Shown piece after piece: positions 27,117 through 42,100 of a stretch of 64,000 nt of DNA (position 1 is the first letter of the stretch; every line of letters starts with the position of its first letter). A model generated the notes under the pieces. The model searched no databases and was not told the DNA's origin. It saw nothing but the letters and a program-made list of their open reading frames with translations. The stretch is from Glandiceps talaboti (taxonomy: Eukaryota > Hemichordata > Enteropneusta > Spengelidae): contig NC_135554.1 of NCBI RefSeq assembly GCF_964340395.1, forward strand, positions 20,321,592 through 20,385,591, written 5' to 3'. The position numbers were made by a program, and so were the translations under genes.

Positions 27117-30100
27117 CTGTACAAGTAAAAGAAAGATAAAAAAGAGTGTCACATTTAGAACATAGGACAGTTAAGGCTGAAGGGACACCAGTCAGAAAAT
27201 CATGTTTTTAATGTTAAGTAAGATTTTGTTTGAAAAGCTTCTTTTTGTTCTTTATGTTAACATATCTGTAATGATTTAATGACCTAGTCTATTTTGGCTT
27301 CGACAACCGCCACAATGTGTCAGTTGTCTTAGTCTTTGGTCATCACTAAGTGGCACTATGTACATAGCTTTTCATATAAAGTAAAATGGCAAAGTTGAAC
27401 TGTGATATTCTTAATATAACAGTTGCACATGAATTTTGTGTCTTTTATACCAATGGAAATAAATTTCACAGAGATATACTGATGTGTGATTACTATCACC
27501 GTTGTCAACTCACAAAGAAAATTGCAACTATTTCACAGCATTCATGGGGAGGGGGGTGGGAGCAATTGGCCTCTGTTTTTCTAGTAAGCACTTTTTGCAA
27601 GCTGTATTCCATGACAGCACAATAGATTTGTGGTCATTACCTAGCTGTATAAATTCAATCATTCAGTCTATCTACAGACACTGTCTGATCATCAGAAATG
27701 GTGTAGTACTGAGACCACTACTAATGTAAGATAAACCATTGATGACAAAGGAAACAGGTTCTAAGATGTGAACCAACACCATTATCACCGTACAGTTACA
27801 GCTTTCATAGGACGCCAACCAAAGATATTATGGCACAGTATGCCTTTACATAGCAGGAGATGCAGGAAATGGTACGGTTTCATAACAGAGTTATTATAGT
27901 AGAACTGTGAATTGGATTATCTGTACTTTTAAAGGGGAAACTCAAACAGGGAATTATTTAGAATAATAGCTGACATGTTTATAAAAAAAAAATACAAAAA
28001 TGTGTTTGGCTGGAAAACTTGGTTCACAGCTAAAAATGTAGAGTAATTGTCTAATCCCTACAGACCTACTGTTTGTGAGTTGCCCCTTTAAAACACAGTC
28101 TAGTAAAGTCTAGCAAGTCAAGTATAAGGTAATTTAACTTTGCCCAACTTCCTTTATGATGACATTTATACATTTCAAAAACATGTACTATAGAAAAATG
28201 TACTACAGAAGTATGCTAATTAAAACTCTTCTCCTCTACAGGGGTATTAAAAATTGGTATAAAATTTACAACTTGACATGTGTACTACTTTAGTACATGA
28301 GCTATTCACAATGCCCCGGGTATTAGAACTAAAATAAGTGGTATACTAACATAGTTACTGAAAGGATAGTTACTGCGAAACATATAGTTACACCTTTCTT
28401 TTATGTATCAAAAACCTTCACCATTTTAACCCAAGATAGCAAGGGGTATGATGCTATTTTAGCAGCTGTATTGTTCACCTTCATATTAGGACTAGCTAGT
28501 GAAATGAAACCATTAAATGAATAAATTATGGCTAGGTAAAAAAATATATGCAACTGAAAAATGATTACCTTGAGCAGTGATGTACTATATGAATAGAGTC
28601 ACTCAAAGAATAACAATTAGAATGAAATATCAAACTTTATATTACAAGTGACCAGTGAAAATATTTACAAAGCAATGATGAATGCACCTTATATGTATAA
28701 GTTAAGTAAGAACAGTTATTGTGATGATGATGATGACTAATCTGTGCAGGTGATATAGTTACAAATAAATTAAAACTTTGCCCTAAGCTAAAATAATTAG
28801 ATAAATCCTAGCTTTCAATTTTGGGTCTTCTTCACGGATGAGAAGTCAAGAGTTTTAGGCATTCTTGACTTCAAAAGATTGTTCCAGACAAGAGGTAAAT
28901 TGTAACTGCCCCATTAGAATGCATGCTTCAAATTCAATATAAATTGGTACATACATTTTCCATACCTAAGCGGATCGGTCCTGAAAATATTATCGATCTA
29001 GCTTTTAGTTTTAATAAGATATTGGCTTTTTTCGGTTGTCTGACTTTGTATATTGTCACACATTTGTAATCACCTTGACTTCACATCCTTGAAGACAACC
29101 CAAGGACTTAAGATTGACAGCTAGGATTTACAACATTTGATGTTTGAATTCATTTGTAAGAAGTTATATTGTTCTGATAACATGCATGGTAATAGCATGA
29201 ATTGATGATTTACAAGGGGAGCCATTTCCTTTTTTTCATATTTGTTGCTTGGTTGTTGTTTTTTTACATTTCCTACATCTTTATAGTGGTACTTTGAGTT
29301 CAATTATGGCACACAAGACAATCAACATCATTATTTACAAAGTAAATCACATAAATCAACATGTAAGTATTCACTCTATTTCTACAAATTTGGCAATAAT
29401 TTTCATTTAAGGATGGAATGGTAAACTGAGGTAGGGATACATACAAGTATCAAAACTGCATATATTTGTCATATTGACCTTACAGAACAGTGTTAAAGCT
29501 GCCCATAAAAATATGGAATGCACCAACATAGTTATGAAAGATACAATGAATTATAATAAAAAAAAGAAATACCCTGCAGTAAAGTTACACAAAAAAAACA
29601 TGAATACATGTGATGAGAAGCAGAAAATTACAAAACAAAACACAAAACAAACTGAACCAATATCAAGACATGCTTCAAAACTATTCAGGAAATGTAAGCA
29701 TTAATCACTTGCCTGGGAATATATTAACTAAATCATCAGTTGCATATACAGAGTCAAAGCGCTAACTGAAACTGTGATCACTTTTGATTAATTGTTCTAC
29801 AACGTAACTGTATACAACTAAGAGTTGACTTATTCTTTATGTGAGTTTTATACACACTAGATCATGTTACTTATTAATTCTCAAATAAGTATAAATTATC
29901 CTTGAGATCTCAGGCAGGGTTTTTGTTGCTATGCTGGGAAAGTGCCATATAGACAAACCAGATGCTAAATGAATCACACTCCTTCAACATGGAGACAAAT
30001 GTCAGCTCCTTCCCATCACCAAGTAGAAATCTCAAACTTAAGCTCTTTAATTAATATTCATATTATGTAAATATATTTACGTTTCTATGACTTCCAATTC

Positions 30101-33100
30101 TCTTGATTTATGGCATCTCATCCAGTATACTAAACTCCCCAATCTCATCCCGTCTCAAAACACGACGTACTTTCACACTATTACTAGTTATACTTGCCTC
30201 AGTTCTCTTAAACGCTATAAAATTGTCATTAGAAAGAACATCATTTTCAAAAGTATAAGCAAAGTTTGTGGTATCCGTAGTGTCAGTATTTGACTGAATC
30301 TCCTCTCCATTGTGGTTGAGTACTCTAGCTTCATCAAATGATGGAAATCCCTCCCTATTCTGGGCAATTACTCTTCTACATGTACAATGGTATATGAGAA
30401 TGACAGCAAAGAAGATGAAGATGACAGCAATTGTCCCACACAGTGCAGCAATGAAGGCAGTGGAATAAGACATGGCTGGAGATGAAGATGGTGGAGACGT
30501 TGTCATGGTAACACCATCATCTCCTGTCAGAGAAGTCCAAATATGGTAGATAGCCTAAGCCCATAGATAATAGTAACAGACTGGTACATGTAAAGACTAT
30601 TGCTTCACACTGGCTATGATTTTGGTTTTGATGGGATTGGAGGGGGGAGATGAAAGGCACAACCAGTTTATATGGTGAACAGTGTTTGACATGTAAAGGG
30701 ATTAACTATCTTTTGACATCCTTGAACTTCTGCTGTTTTAATCATTAACACCAGGCGATGACTGACTATTTGCCAGCCATGTCTAGAAGTCAGTGGAACA
30801 GTATCAACAACACCATACATATTAGTTGTTTTGGGTATAATGTATATGCATTATATTGCATTTACAGTGGCAAAATAAAAGGTAGCATTCACGTATTCAC
30901 ATTGGGTAATCACATTCACATTCAGTAATTATATTCATATTGAGTACTCATATTCATGAGATTTATAATCACGATTACTGATATGAAAATAAGAATCATC
31001 AGTACTCCCAAACTGCAAAACATGCATGGATGTGCCACCCTGGGGTACACATGGGGTACACCTTACAATACTGCATGGTGACCACAATTTCAATCTGTAA
31101 AACTGTAACCTTTCAAATCTACTGATATAAGAGGTATACAACTATCAAAGTGACAGCACCTGTCAGTATATTGTCAGAACTGGTATTACTACAAGCAAGT
31201 TGATACCTACTACCAGTAGTCTAACTCTGCTACTTTTACACTCAAATTAATAGTCTAATTCTATATTCACAATTTTTGATCAGGTCCTCACCATACAATG
31301 TTGTCTCCCCGAGATATTTTCTCAAGTAGGGATGGCCACTTTAGCAGTTGTATGTTTGGGACAGAGAAAGTGTATTTCCTCTGACAAGTTTCTAACAATG
31401 GAAAACCAAGTGATGGTCTCTAGAGTCTGCCAGTGATTTTTCTTATGTATTTTTATTACACAGGGGTGAAAGCCCTGAGAAGTAAATACAATTGTCAAAT
31501 TTCAGTTACCGTACTCACAAAATACAAGGGGATATGGCTAAGTGTTGAGGGAGAACACTGCATGTTACAGCTATTAAATCTGGCAAGTATACATTGTCAT
31601 TCACATATTGCAATACAATTTGCATATATAAACAACTTTGAAATCTGTGCTTTTCTAAAGAGGGAAGGCAGCATATACAGTGTAAACTGACAAGAATACT
31701 ACATAAAGATCACCCTTAACAACCATGTAATTTCTAGAGTAGGGCAAGATTGTTGATTTAGTGTACCTGTGTATGGCATTACTTACTTAGTCTAGACTAA
31801 GCACAGTTTATCAATTGGTGAAATGAAATTCCAGAGAGCACACTGCTCTCAAAATATTCACCCATGCCAATTCAACCAACTATTTTCAATGTACATGTGC
31901 TACAGTGACTTTAAATTTACAGCCCCATCTGTAGACTGTAAGATATATTCTGTTGTTAAAGGCCTACCAGGCTTCTAAACCACATGTCAGTGGTAGCTGA
32001 TAGTGTGGCATGAATGTTGTATCTTACATCCAAAATGTAGTACTTTATTTTAGCCTATATATAGCTAATCAGAGAATACCAGCCACAGTAGGATATGTTT
32101 ACTTACCAATTTCACAGAGTGGTCCTGAGTAACCTAGAGGACATCTACAGCTGGTTGCTACTCCAGTCACAATACATGTACCACCATGTTGGCAGGGATT
32201 GTTTTCACAGACAGATATCTCACAGTCCTGACCAGAATAGCCACTAAAGCAATCACAGTAATACTCACTGCCACCCTTGTAAATCAAAGAATATATTGTC
32301 ATTAATCATTTACACTCTATGTATTAATTGCTTCAAAGTAGCTGTTGGCATGTCCTCATTGAAGTTTGGATCATAGTAACGATTCTTTTTGAATGATGTA
32401 TGATGTAATGTTCATTTATAGAGACTCAAACTAAAACAAGCACTGAACATGGTTATCACATTTTTCAAACTAAGTTGGTGTTTGATTATTACAGCTACTC
32501 CATAACACTTGGCTTTATAGATTTTTTCAACTTACCTGTTCTACACACTATCCTCGGCTGTCACATTCACACACTGACAAAACAGTTGCCAACATCCACA
32601 CACCCTGCCTCCATCCCTACCCCTAGGTATCAAACTACAGTTGTATTTAGCTTAGCTGTTCCACACACTCTCCTCTGCTTTTACATGTAGTCTATCAGTT
32701 GACAAACACTGACCAAACAGTTGCCAACATCCACACGCCCAGCCCCACCCCTAAGTATCAAACTACATTATTCAACCTACCTGTTCCATACACTTTCCTC
32801 TGCTATCAACCCAGTTGAACCCACACTGACAAAACAGTTGCAAACATCCACGCAACCTACCTACCCCCCCCCCCCCCCCATCCCCAGGTATCAAACTATT
32901 TAACTTACCTGTTCTACACACTCTCCTCTGCTATTACAGTCTACCAACTCACACATACTGACAGGACAGTTGCCAACATTCATGCCGCCAAGGTAGTCTG
33001 AAGTGAGATCCACAGATTGACTGGCTAGTAGTAAGTCATTGATGCAGCCATTGAAGTTTCCATCACCAAGAGATGTCACTCCCTGCAATAAAGCAAACAA

Positions 33101-36100
33101 AGTCAGTTTGACATAAAAAAAACATATTAGGAACAGGAACAATGCCAGAATTCTCTTTCTCATGACATATCCGCTATACTATATGTGCTAGAATCAGAAG
33201 ACAAAATTATCAACAATGGCAGTGCTGCATCGGAAATGGACCAAGCTGGGTCATGTGATTTTCAGTGATTACTTATCATGTCACTGTGACTATACTTGAC
33301 TTGAATTCAACTTCTCCACATATTTTGGTGGTAACAGGACCAGTGTATTATATAAATTGTATGGCCCATACTTACAGCAGGTACTCCACCAAGATAGACT
33401 GTACATATTCCAGCAATGACAGGGCCAGTATACTGAGATACTGTATTATCTGTCTGCCCTATTGTCATTAGAATTGCACCACTACCCTGCTCTATACTAA
33501 CAGCATGGAACACACCATCAGCATAGCTTTGTTGACTGCTTAGCTGTACGACTTGATTGGTACCAACTTTCATTTGGAATTCAACATGACCATCTTGTAG
33601 GTATACTGCCAAGTAGTCATCTGAAGGGAGTTAATGGAAAATGACAAAGTGTTAGTGATGTAATATGAAAGGTTAAACTACTTTGAGTACAGATTTGGTG
33701 TATTTTCAATGGTTAATACAGTGATCATTTTGGATTCTAATATGACCAAAGTTTGATGTCATTTTGACCTCTACTGCAAAAGTTTGTATGGTGGTGACCT
33801 TGGGATTTTTTTCTTGCGAGGATGGGTTTTAGTTTTAGGAACGAAGGAATAGTTACACTTTCTTATTTTGTCAGATAACATCAACTTACCATTTGCTGAC
33901 TGAGGTACAACATAGAGTAAAATACCATTCTGAGTTGATGTCTTGAATGAGATGATAACACTCAGTGTACCAAAGAATGCATGGTTATATTGTAAGTAAC
34001 TTAAAGCTTCAAAGGATGGAATCTGAATATCAATGCCTGAAAACAATAAAAATACAGGAAAATATGAAAATCAAACAACACTTTGATTATACAGAAATAA
34101 GGAGAAACTGAACTGGCCCAAAGGCAAAGGATACCCATCTTTGTCCTTTTTTGGTAAATATACAAGTGTAATATTTTTGAAAGTTGTAAATTTTATTTAC
34201 GACCCTAAAATTAGTGGTTGTACTAGTATTTAAGTCAATGGGGGGGGGGGGGGGGGGGGGCAATAAGTACAGCAGACAACCAAATTTACTGCAATGAGTT
34301 CATTCCATGTTTTTATGATACAAAGGACAATTAATTAAGTCTGCAGCTGCAATAACTAGTATTATAACCATTGACAGATTTCAGAATTTGAAGCGTATGG
34401 ACTTTCAGATCTGTTTTGGCCAAACACTCCCTACTATGTTGTTACTATGGACATGGTCTCGGTTGCTATATAGATATACTTACTGAGTTCACAGTAGGTT
34501 CCTGTAAGACCTACAGGACACAGACATTGGTAATCACTTGTACTGGTGGGAATACACTCAGCATTACTTCGACATAGATTTCCAAGACATGGGTTGAATT
34601 GACACCGATTACCAGAGTACGGGGCAGGACAATCACAACTATAGCCATCAACCTATTTGAAATTTATAAACAATTCAACAGTTAAAGAAGATGCGTTTCC
34701 CATTCTTGATGATTGTATTATTGTTGGTTTTACCCCAAGATTATCATAAAAAAATTGCAAAAAATTTATTATTATCATGATCATATTAAATTCAATAAAT
34801 CTTGTATTTCTTTATTTTCACCATGAATGTAATTATAGTAAAAACATACACTAACAGACACTAGAGGTACCGGTAACTGATTATTTCGGCAACTGAACAT
34901 TTTGGCACTAGACCTTTCAGCCTTACCTCTGGACATTTTGGCACTGTACCCAGGACAGTTAGGGTTAGAGTTAGTATTAGCATTAGCGGTAGTTTCTGAA
35001 AGAAGTACCACAACATTTTAATTCATAGTGCCGATTTGTCTTGGGTAGTGGTACCAAATCATCTTGCACAGTGGTGCCGAAACATCTTGGGTAGTGGTGC
35101 CAAAACATCCAAAGTGGTGCCGAAATGTCTATGGCCGAAATAGTTAGGTGCTGAAATATCTAGAAAGCTACGTACCATGATGGTGAAGACCATGACAAAT
35201 AGCTGTGACAGATCTAATGAGACATCATGTCCCACCTCATGAATAAACATTACCTCAAATCTGAAACAATAACACTTTAATACTGACCACATCAGTACAG
35301 GTTCCGCCATTAAAACATGGAGTTGATGTACATTCATTGATATTGACATCACAGTCATAACCAGTAAAACCTGACGTACATGTACACACATAACCCTGGG
35401 CAGTAAATACATTGACATCACATTGGCCACCATTCTGACATGGATTATCTGAAAACACACACAGTGTTGAACAGTTAGATGTGCAAGGATCTCAGTCCTA
35501 AAACATTGATACGACACTAGTAATCCATCCTTCATTTTACTAAGATAAATATAGATAGGCACAATTTAAATCTACCGTTCTTCAATGTGGTAGATTACAC
35601 AAGTGGGTGATAGTGGTTCCTCTGTTGTGCAATTCTAATCACCCTGTGATCAACATAGTGTAAACATTGGAAGTAATGAAACAGTACATCACGTTCATGA
35701 AACTCTAAATCCCTACTGAGACTAATAATTAACATCCATCCAATAGCATATCACTGTGTTGTATCAACATGTTGCGACAATAGTTTCAGTTTGTGTCTTA
35801 TCTGTATTGAAAAACGAAGTGTTTACGTAATATCCATAAGTCCCTGTCCCGGACTTCGACTGGCGGGGACTAAAAACGAAGTGTTTATGTAATATTGACT
35901 AGGTAAAATAATGTCTCAAGTTAGCACATGTCCCTTTAAAGTGGCCACATGGAAAACAAACGGGTATTAATTTGGATTTTTTAACTCATAAAACAACTTT
36001 ACTATTATGTTTTCCTTCCTGAAAAAACAACATATACCAAGTCCTTGTTTGTAACTCAATAAATTGCCAATATTTTAAAAACATGACTGTAAAATGTTTG

Positions 36101-39100
36101 TTCTTGTAACAAACTTTTTAGGCACTTTCTAGTTTTTTGCAATTTCATGAGTTACAAACAAGGACTTGATATATGTTGTTTCACATTGTTTTTTCAAGTA
36201 GGAAAACATATTAGAGTTGTTTTATGAATTAAAAAAATCCAAAATAATTCCAAATTTGTCATCCAAATGGCTACATTAACATATCAGTGTTCTTTCACTG
36301 TAAATTTATTTTGCTATAAGTTCCCCAAACTTCTATTATTATTTCTTAGGTAAAATACTGAAGAAGACAACACAAGATCTATCATACAGGGACACCATAG
36401 ATGTAATTAGAAGACTCACTGAAGCAGTAGTCACAGTAGAATCTTGTCTCCTGATTCTGACAACTGACACCAGCAGGACATGGACTGCTTGCACAGAAGT
36501 CCCTATTTTCACAGTTAGCCCCAGTGTATTGGTTTGAACACAGACATGTGTACTGTGTACCATAGGTTGGATTGGGGAGATCTATACAGTTAGCACTATT
36601 CAGGCATGGAGTGTTGACACATGTATACAGGCTGTCACAGAGTAGACCGGTAAATCCAGCCCGGCATTCACATCTAGAAAACAACAATAAAACTTTGGAA
36701 AATTAAGACCTTATACTATAGCTAGTAAACAAAATTAAACCTGATGTTATGAAACATTGATTTGAACAATGGCATGTTACCCTTTTATAACTATTAGACC
36801 GAGTGAAGAATGTCTAACCACTGCAAAGTGACATGCAACATACTTTGTCAGTTACAGATTGATATTGAAACAATTTTTCTGCAAAAAAAGGGTATAAAAT
36901 GGTTGAAGCACTTCTGAGCCCTTCCTTACATAGAGCAATGTTCTATATGAGGTAGTGCAGTAAACACTTACGATATCATATTTCGACGATATTTCTCAAT
37001 ATACCGTAAGCACCATAAAAAGGCTAATACAAAAGGGTACTATTTATAAAATGAAGCGAGTGCAGCAAGAAGGCATAGTAGGATACAACACCAACCAAGA
37101 ATAAAGTTAGACTAAAAATATATCTATAGAAGTGTAGCATGGGGGGAAAGTGAGCCAAAACTGCAGTGGCTTGAATGATGACACACCACCAAAAATAAAC
37201 TGCTTTGAAATTTTTTGAATATGAATATAGAGATAATAGCAGTTAATGGACTCAGTATTGAGATGTGAAAATATGTATGTGACAATTGCCCATTGTAGTA
37301 CACCCCTGATGATGCTGACAAGACGTCAGTGGAAATTTGGGATTCACGTGACTTCCAAGAAATGTTTTGACTGTGAGTAGAAATTTTCATTACTCAGTAT
37401 GGATACTTCTATGATGTCAACATGACTCTGAAAATGATATACTTAACAATGAAAACTCTGCTTGTCCATGACGATGAATTTTAATTTCTGAAAAACTTAT
37501 ACTTACAGAATTCTTAGATAACATTTCCATTAAATCACTTGATATTTTGGTTTTCACAAATTAAGAATCTCTCGTTGGAAACCAGAGGTAAGTAAAAACC
37601 ATCAGAGGATAAGTGGATAACAACAGGTTGTTTTTTTTTAAAGTCAAGAGTGGTAGCACTATCAGGGAAAGTAGAACAGAGATCAACAGAGAGAATCAAC
37701 TAAAAGGAATAAGTTGGAGAGAGAAAGAAGGTTACTGCATAGATAGAGGGAAATAGGGTTAAATTACAAATTACGCATGCTTTTCAGGACTTAAAGAGTC
37801 TTGTCAAGTACCATATACTATATAACTCATATCCAACTGCAAATTTTCTTTAAATTTACTTGTATAATTCTCAGTATCTGCAATAGAATACTACCACCTA
37901 GGTTTGTCATAATTCTCAGTACCTGCAATAGAATACTACCACCTAAGTTTGTCATAATTCTCAGTACCTGCAATAGAATACTACCACCTAGGTTTGTCAT
38001 AATTCTCAGTACCTGCAATAGAATACTACCACCTAGGTTTGTCGTAAAAATAAGGACTACATGTATTCGGTTTCTTGGTCGACATCATAACTTCCACTCC
38101 AGGCGCTACACATGTATTACAGTGACTGTAGGTGCATGTGAGAATAAGTCGACCATCTTGTTCTATTTTGACCCTCTAGCATGAAGTAAAATGCTATTGC
38201 AGGTACTGAGAATTGTTTTCTTTCAGAATATACAATGCCACTTCAATCACTTGTACAGCTGAAAATAGTAAAGCATATTTTTAAGTGAAACTTGAACCCC
38301 GAAGCAGTGACAGGACTGCTGCAGGGGTGTTTGTAACATCGCTGCCACAGGGTTGTCATACACACACCTGCTGCAGAGGTGTAAACATCTCTGTAGCAGC
38401 AATGCCTGCCACAGGATCACTAGGATCACTAGCAGGTGCATTCACAATAGGATATTGACACACATGCGTAGGGCTAGGATATAACAATGACCTTAGATCC
38501 CTTGCTGTACGGATACTATGGATCTTCTGTGTACCAGAGCACTGACAAACTGTATTACAAACCTGTAGCTATTGAACTGGTCGACACATGTTGCTCCATT
38601 CTGACAGTTGTTATTTTCACACTCATCAACTTCAAGCTCACAATCTTTACCAGTATACCCTAAAAATGTACAACAAAAAAAAAATATGTACAAAAATGGC
38701 TCAAATCTTTGACAAGCTTCACAACGCCGTTTTGGAATCTCTCCATTTTCGCCCATCTACGCAAACTCCATTTTCGAATGAAAAAAAGACCAATTTCAAA
38801 TGATCCACTTTCAAACCATTGTGTATGTGTGTGTGTTTTTGTCATCTCCACGTAGACAGTTGCCACAAACACAACAAAATAGTTGCATTTTCATTTGAAA
38901 ACGGCACCATGTAAACAGGGCTTACCAGGTAAGATGAATTCTTCTCAAAAGTTTCTGAAACCATGGTAGACATTTCAGAAACTTTTACAGTACTGTATGT
39001 CAAAGGCACAAGGTTCTGATATTACATGATATTTACATAAATTATATTGCACTGAGGTCACAGCAGTATATTGTACTTCTATTGTCTATCACACAGTTTC

Positions 39101-42100
39101 ATATACATTTTGTATACCGGGTATAATCATGATTGTACAATGTCATCCTGATAATTATAAAGTTGGAGGAAGTATAAATTCAAAACATGACAAAAATTAC
39201 TAAACAAACAAAAATCATGCAAACAGTAATACTCGTCATCACTGTTAAATCTTTTGATAGATATTCATCATAATTCCTTTTCTTTTGAAAAGTGTCAATT
39301 TTTATGGGGGGGGGGGGGGATTTTCATTCAAACGTGTCGAAATATATACTAGCTTGTGATAAGGGAATACACAGCAAACAAATCAATAATTGTATAGATA
39401 CCTGTAACACATGAACAGAAATACTGCTCATCTCCAGTTCTTTGACAGGTTGCGCCATTCTGACAGGGGAGTGAATCACAGGCTGGTAATGGTGTCTGAC
39501 ACTGGTCACCTTCATAGCCTTGTGCACAGATACAAATATACCCACTACCCTCTGATATACATGCACCGTTATTCTGACAAGGACTGCTACTACACGGATC
39601 GACACCCTGGCACTGATCTCCAACAGCTCCTGGGGGACACCTAGAAAAACAACAGTATCATGATTATGAAACCACTATCCCCAGATACACACACACTGCT
39701 ATTCTGACATGGTCTGCATGGATCAACATCCTAACATCGCTCTCCTACAGTTCCCTATTCAATTACCTGTAAATCATTATTCAAAACTACAATGTAGTAC
39801 ACCTTACCTGCACACAATATTACCACTGCTACAATCTAGTACATCTTACCTGCACACAATATTACCACTGCTACAATGTAGTACACCTTACCTGCACACA
39901 ATATTACCACTGCTACAATCTAGTACATCTTACCTGCACACAATATTACCACTGCTACAATCTAGTACATCTTACCTGCACACAATATTACCACTGCTAC
40001 AATGTAATACATCTTACCTGCACACAATATTACCACTGCTACAATCTAGTACATCTTACCTGCACACAATATTACCACTGCTACAATGTAGTACATCTTA
40101 CCTGCATACAATATTACCACTGCTACAATCTAGTACATCTTACCTGCACACAATATTACCACTGCTACAATCTAGTACATCTTACCTGAACACAATATTA
40201 CCACTGCTACAATCTAGTACATCTTACCTGCACACAATATTACCACTGCTACAATCTAGTACATCTTACCTGCACACAATATTACCACTGCTACAATGTA
40301 GTACATCTTACCTGCACACAATATTACCACTGCTACAATGTAGTACATCTTACCTGCACACAATATTACCACTGCTACAATCTAGTACATCTTACCTGCA
40401 CACAATATTACCACTGCTACAATGTAGTACATCTTACCTGCACACAATATTACCACTGCTACAATCTAGTACATCTTACCTGCACACTATTTCACCACTG
40501 CTATCCTCCAAACAATCTCCTCCATTGCATGGATTAGAATCACAGCCTATCAATGCCACTTCATCGCAGAATTCACCTGTAAAACCACTCTTACACTGAC
40601 AGTATGGCTACAAAATAAAAAAATTAACCAAGTTATATTTTTTTGTGGTAAGGACATTGAAAAGTACAAACATTTTTAATCCTTTTAAATTTCACAATGG
40701 AAGTAATTGCTTATCAAGTTATTTCCAAGTCTTTCGGATTTATTTGGATCAAATAAAGATTATTATACCATGCACAAGTAAGGTTATTTTCTTGGAACAG
40801 AAAATATGGATTATATACCAGTCGTTCTAAGTAACAACCTGTGTCTACGTCACTAGTTCTGTGGTGCTCAAAATGTAGGTCAAAGTGTTCAAATTTGGCA
40901 TGATTACTTTCCTGATTTTTCATTAACTATGCTTGAAGAGGTATAATTATACTCTTTCAACATTTTCCTTCATTCAGCAGAAAAATACTCATGACCTAAG
41001 GGTTTGTCACTACTCATATCTAAGAATTCATAGTGACAAGGCCCCTTAGGTCACTCATAGTTTCCTTGGCTTATTGACAAAACATATTGGGAAATACTAA
41101 GTAGGAGGAATCTAGCTGCCTGATTAAATACCACAACAGTTATCTACCATAATGCATCCAAAACAGACTTACCTCATTGTCGATTTCCCAACAGTATCCA
41201 TCATTTTGACATGGGTTTGGAGAACAGATTCCTATTTGATATTCACAAAATGTACCACTGTAGCCCTCAGCACAGAAACAGAATGGACCTAAAATTAAAA
41301 ATAACACAATGTTAAAATGATTATCTTGAATTTTCATATAAAGATCTACACATCAACATTCTCTCCTGACGGCGTGACATTCTGTTGTGAACTAGAACCA
41401 AAAAATTCAATTTTCATTTGTTGAGAAATGGAGGGAAATGGTGTCAATAACTGTTATAGCTTGATGGTTGCCAGATATGGCATGTGTTCTATGTCAGTCC
41501 AGTGTGCATAACATGTTACCAATATTTGTTACTGTTTATGTTGACAAAACTTAATAGTTGCCCTAAAGTTACTGTTAGTATAGCCACAACCACGTTTAGT
41601 GATTTTTCTCAATATGGATATACAAAATGATAAAATCGTGTCTTCTGTATGCGAAGTTGATGGACTAGAAGGAAAAGTTAAAAAGTTAAAAGTTGTGAAA
41701 TGTTTACACATATAACTGTAATGAAACAAAACTGATGAAATAGACACAACAGTGATATATTTCTTAGAATCTATTATATTTGACTTCTCTATCTAGATGA
41801 TACTATAAACACATACCTAGCGCATCAACATAACATGAACCATCATTCTGACATGTTCCTGTGTCACAAGTCGATATACTGGCCTCACAGCGTTCTCCCG
41901 TAAACCCACCAGGGCACTGACACTGGTATACATCATTGTTACTCAAACAGATTCCACCATTGTAACAAGTGTAACTGTCACAGGGATCAGAAATAGTCTC
42001 ATCACACAGTGTCCCTGTAAACGGTATGTTACATACACATACAAATGACAAATAGCCCTGGTTTACACACTGCCCTCCGTTTTGACATGGGTTAGACTCA

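Noticed and set aside
39788-40490. CRISPR-like array
   Set aside because: The repeats are head-to-tail with no unique spacers and the genome is plainly animal.
39709-40599. 296-codon open frame on the plus strand with a repeating [14 protein letters not shown] motif
   Set aside because: It is the 42 bp minisatellite read on the other strand; 42 is a multiple of three so the frame stays open. There is no start context, domain or splice logic.
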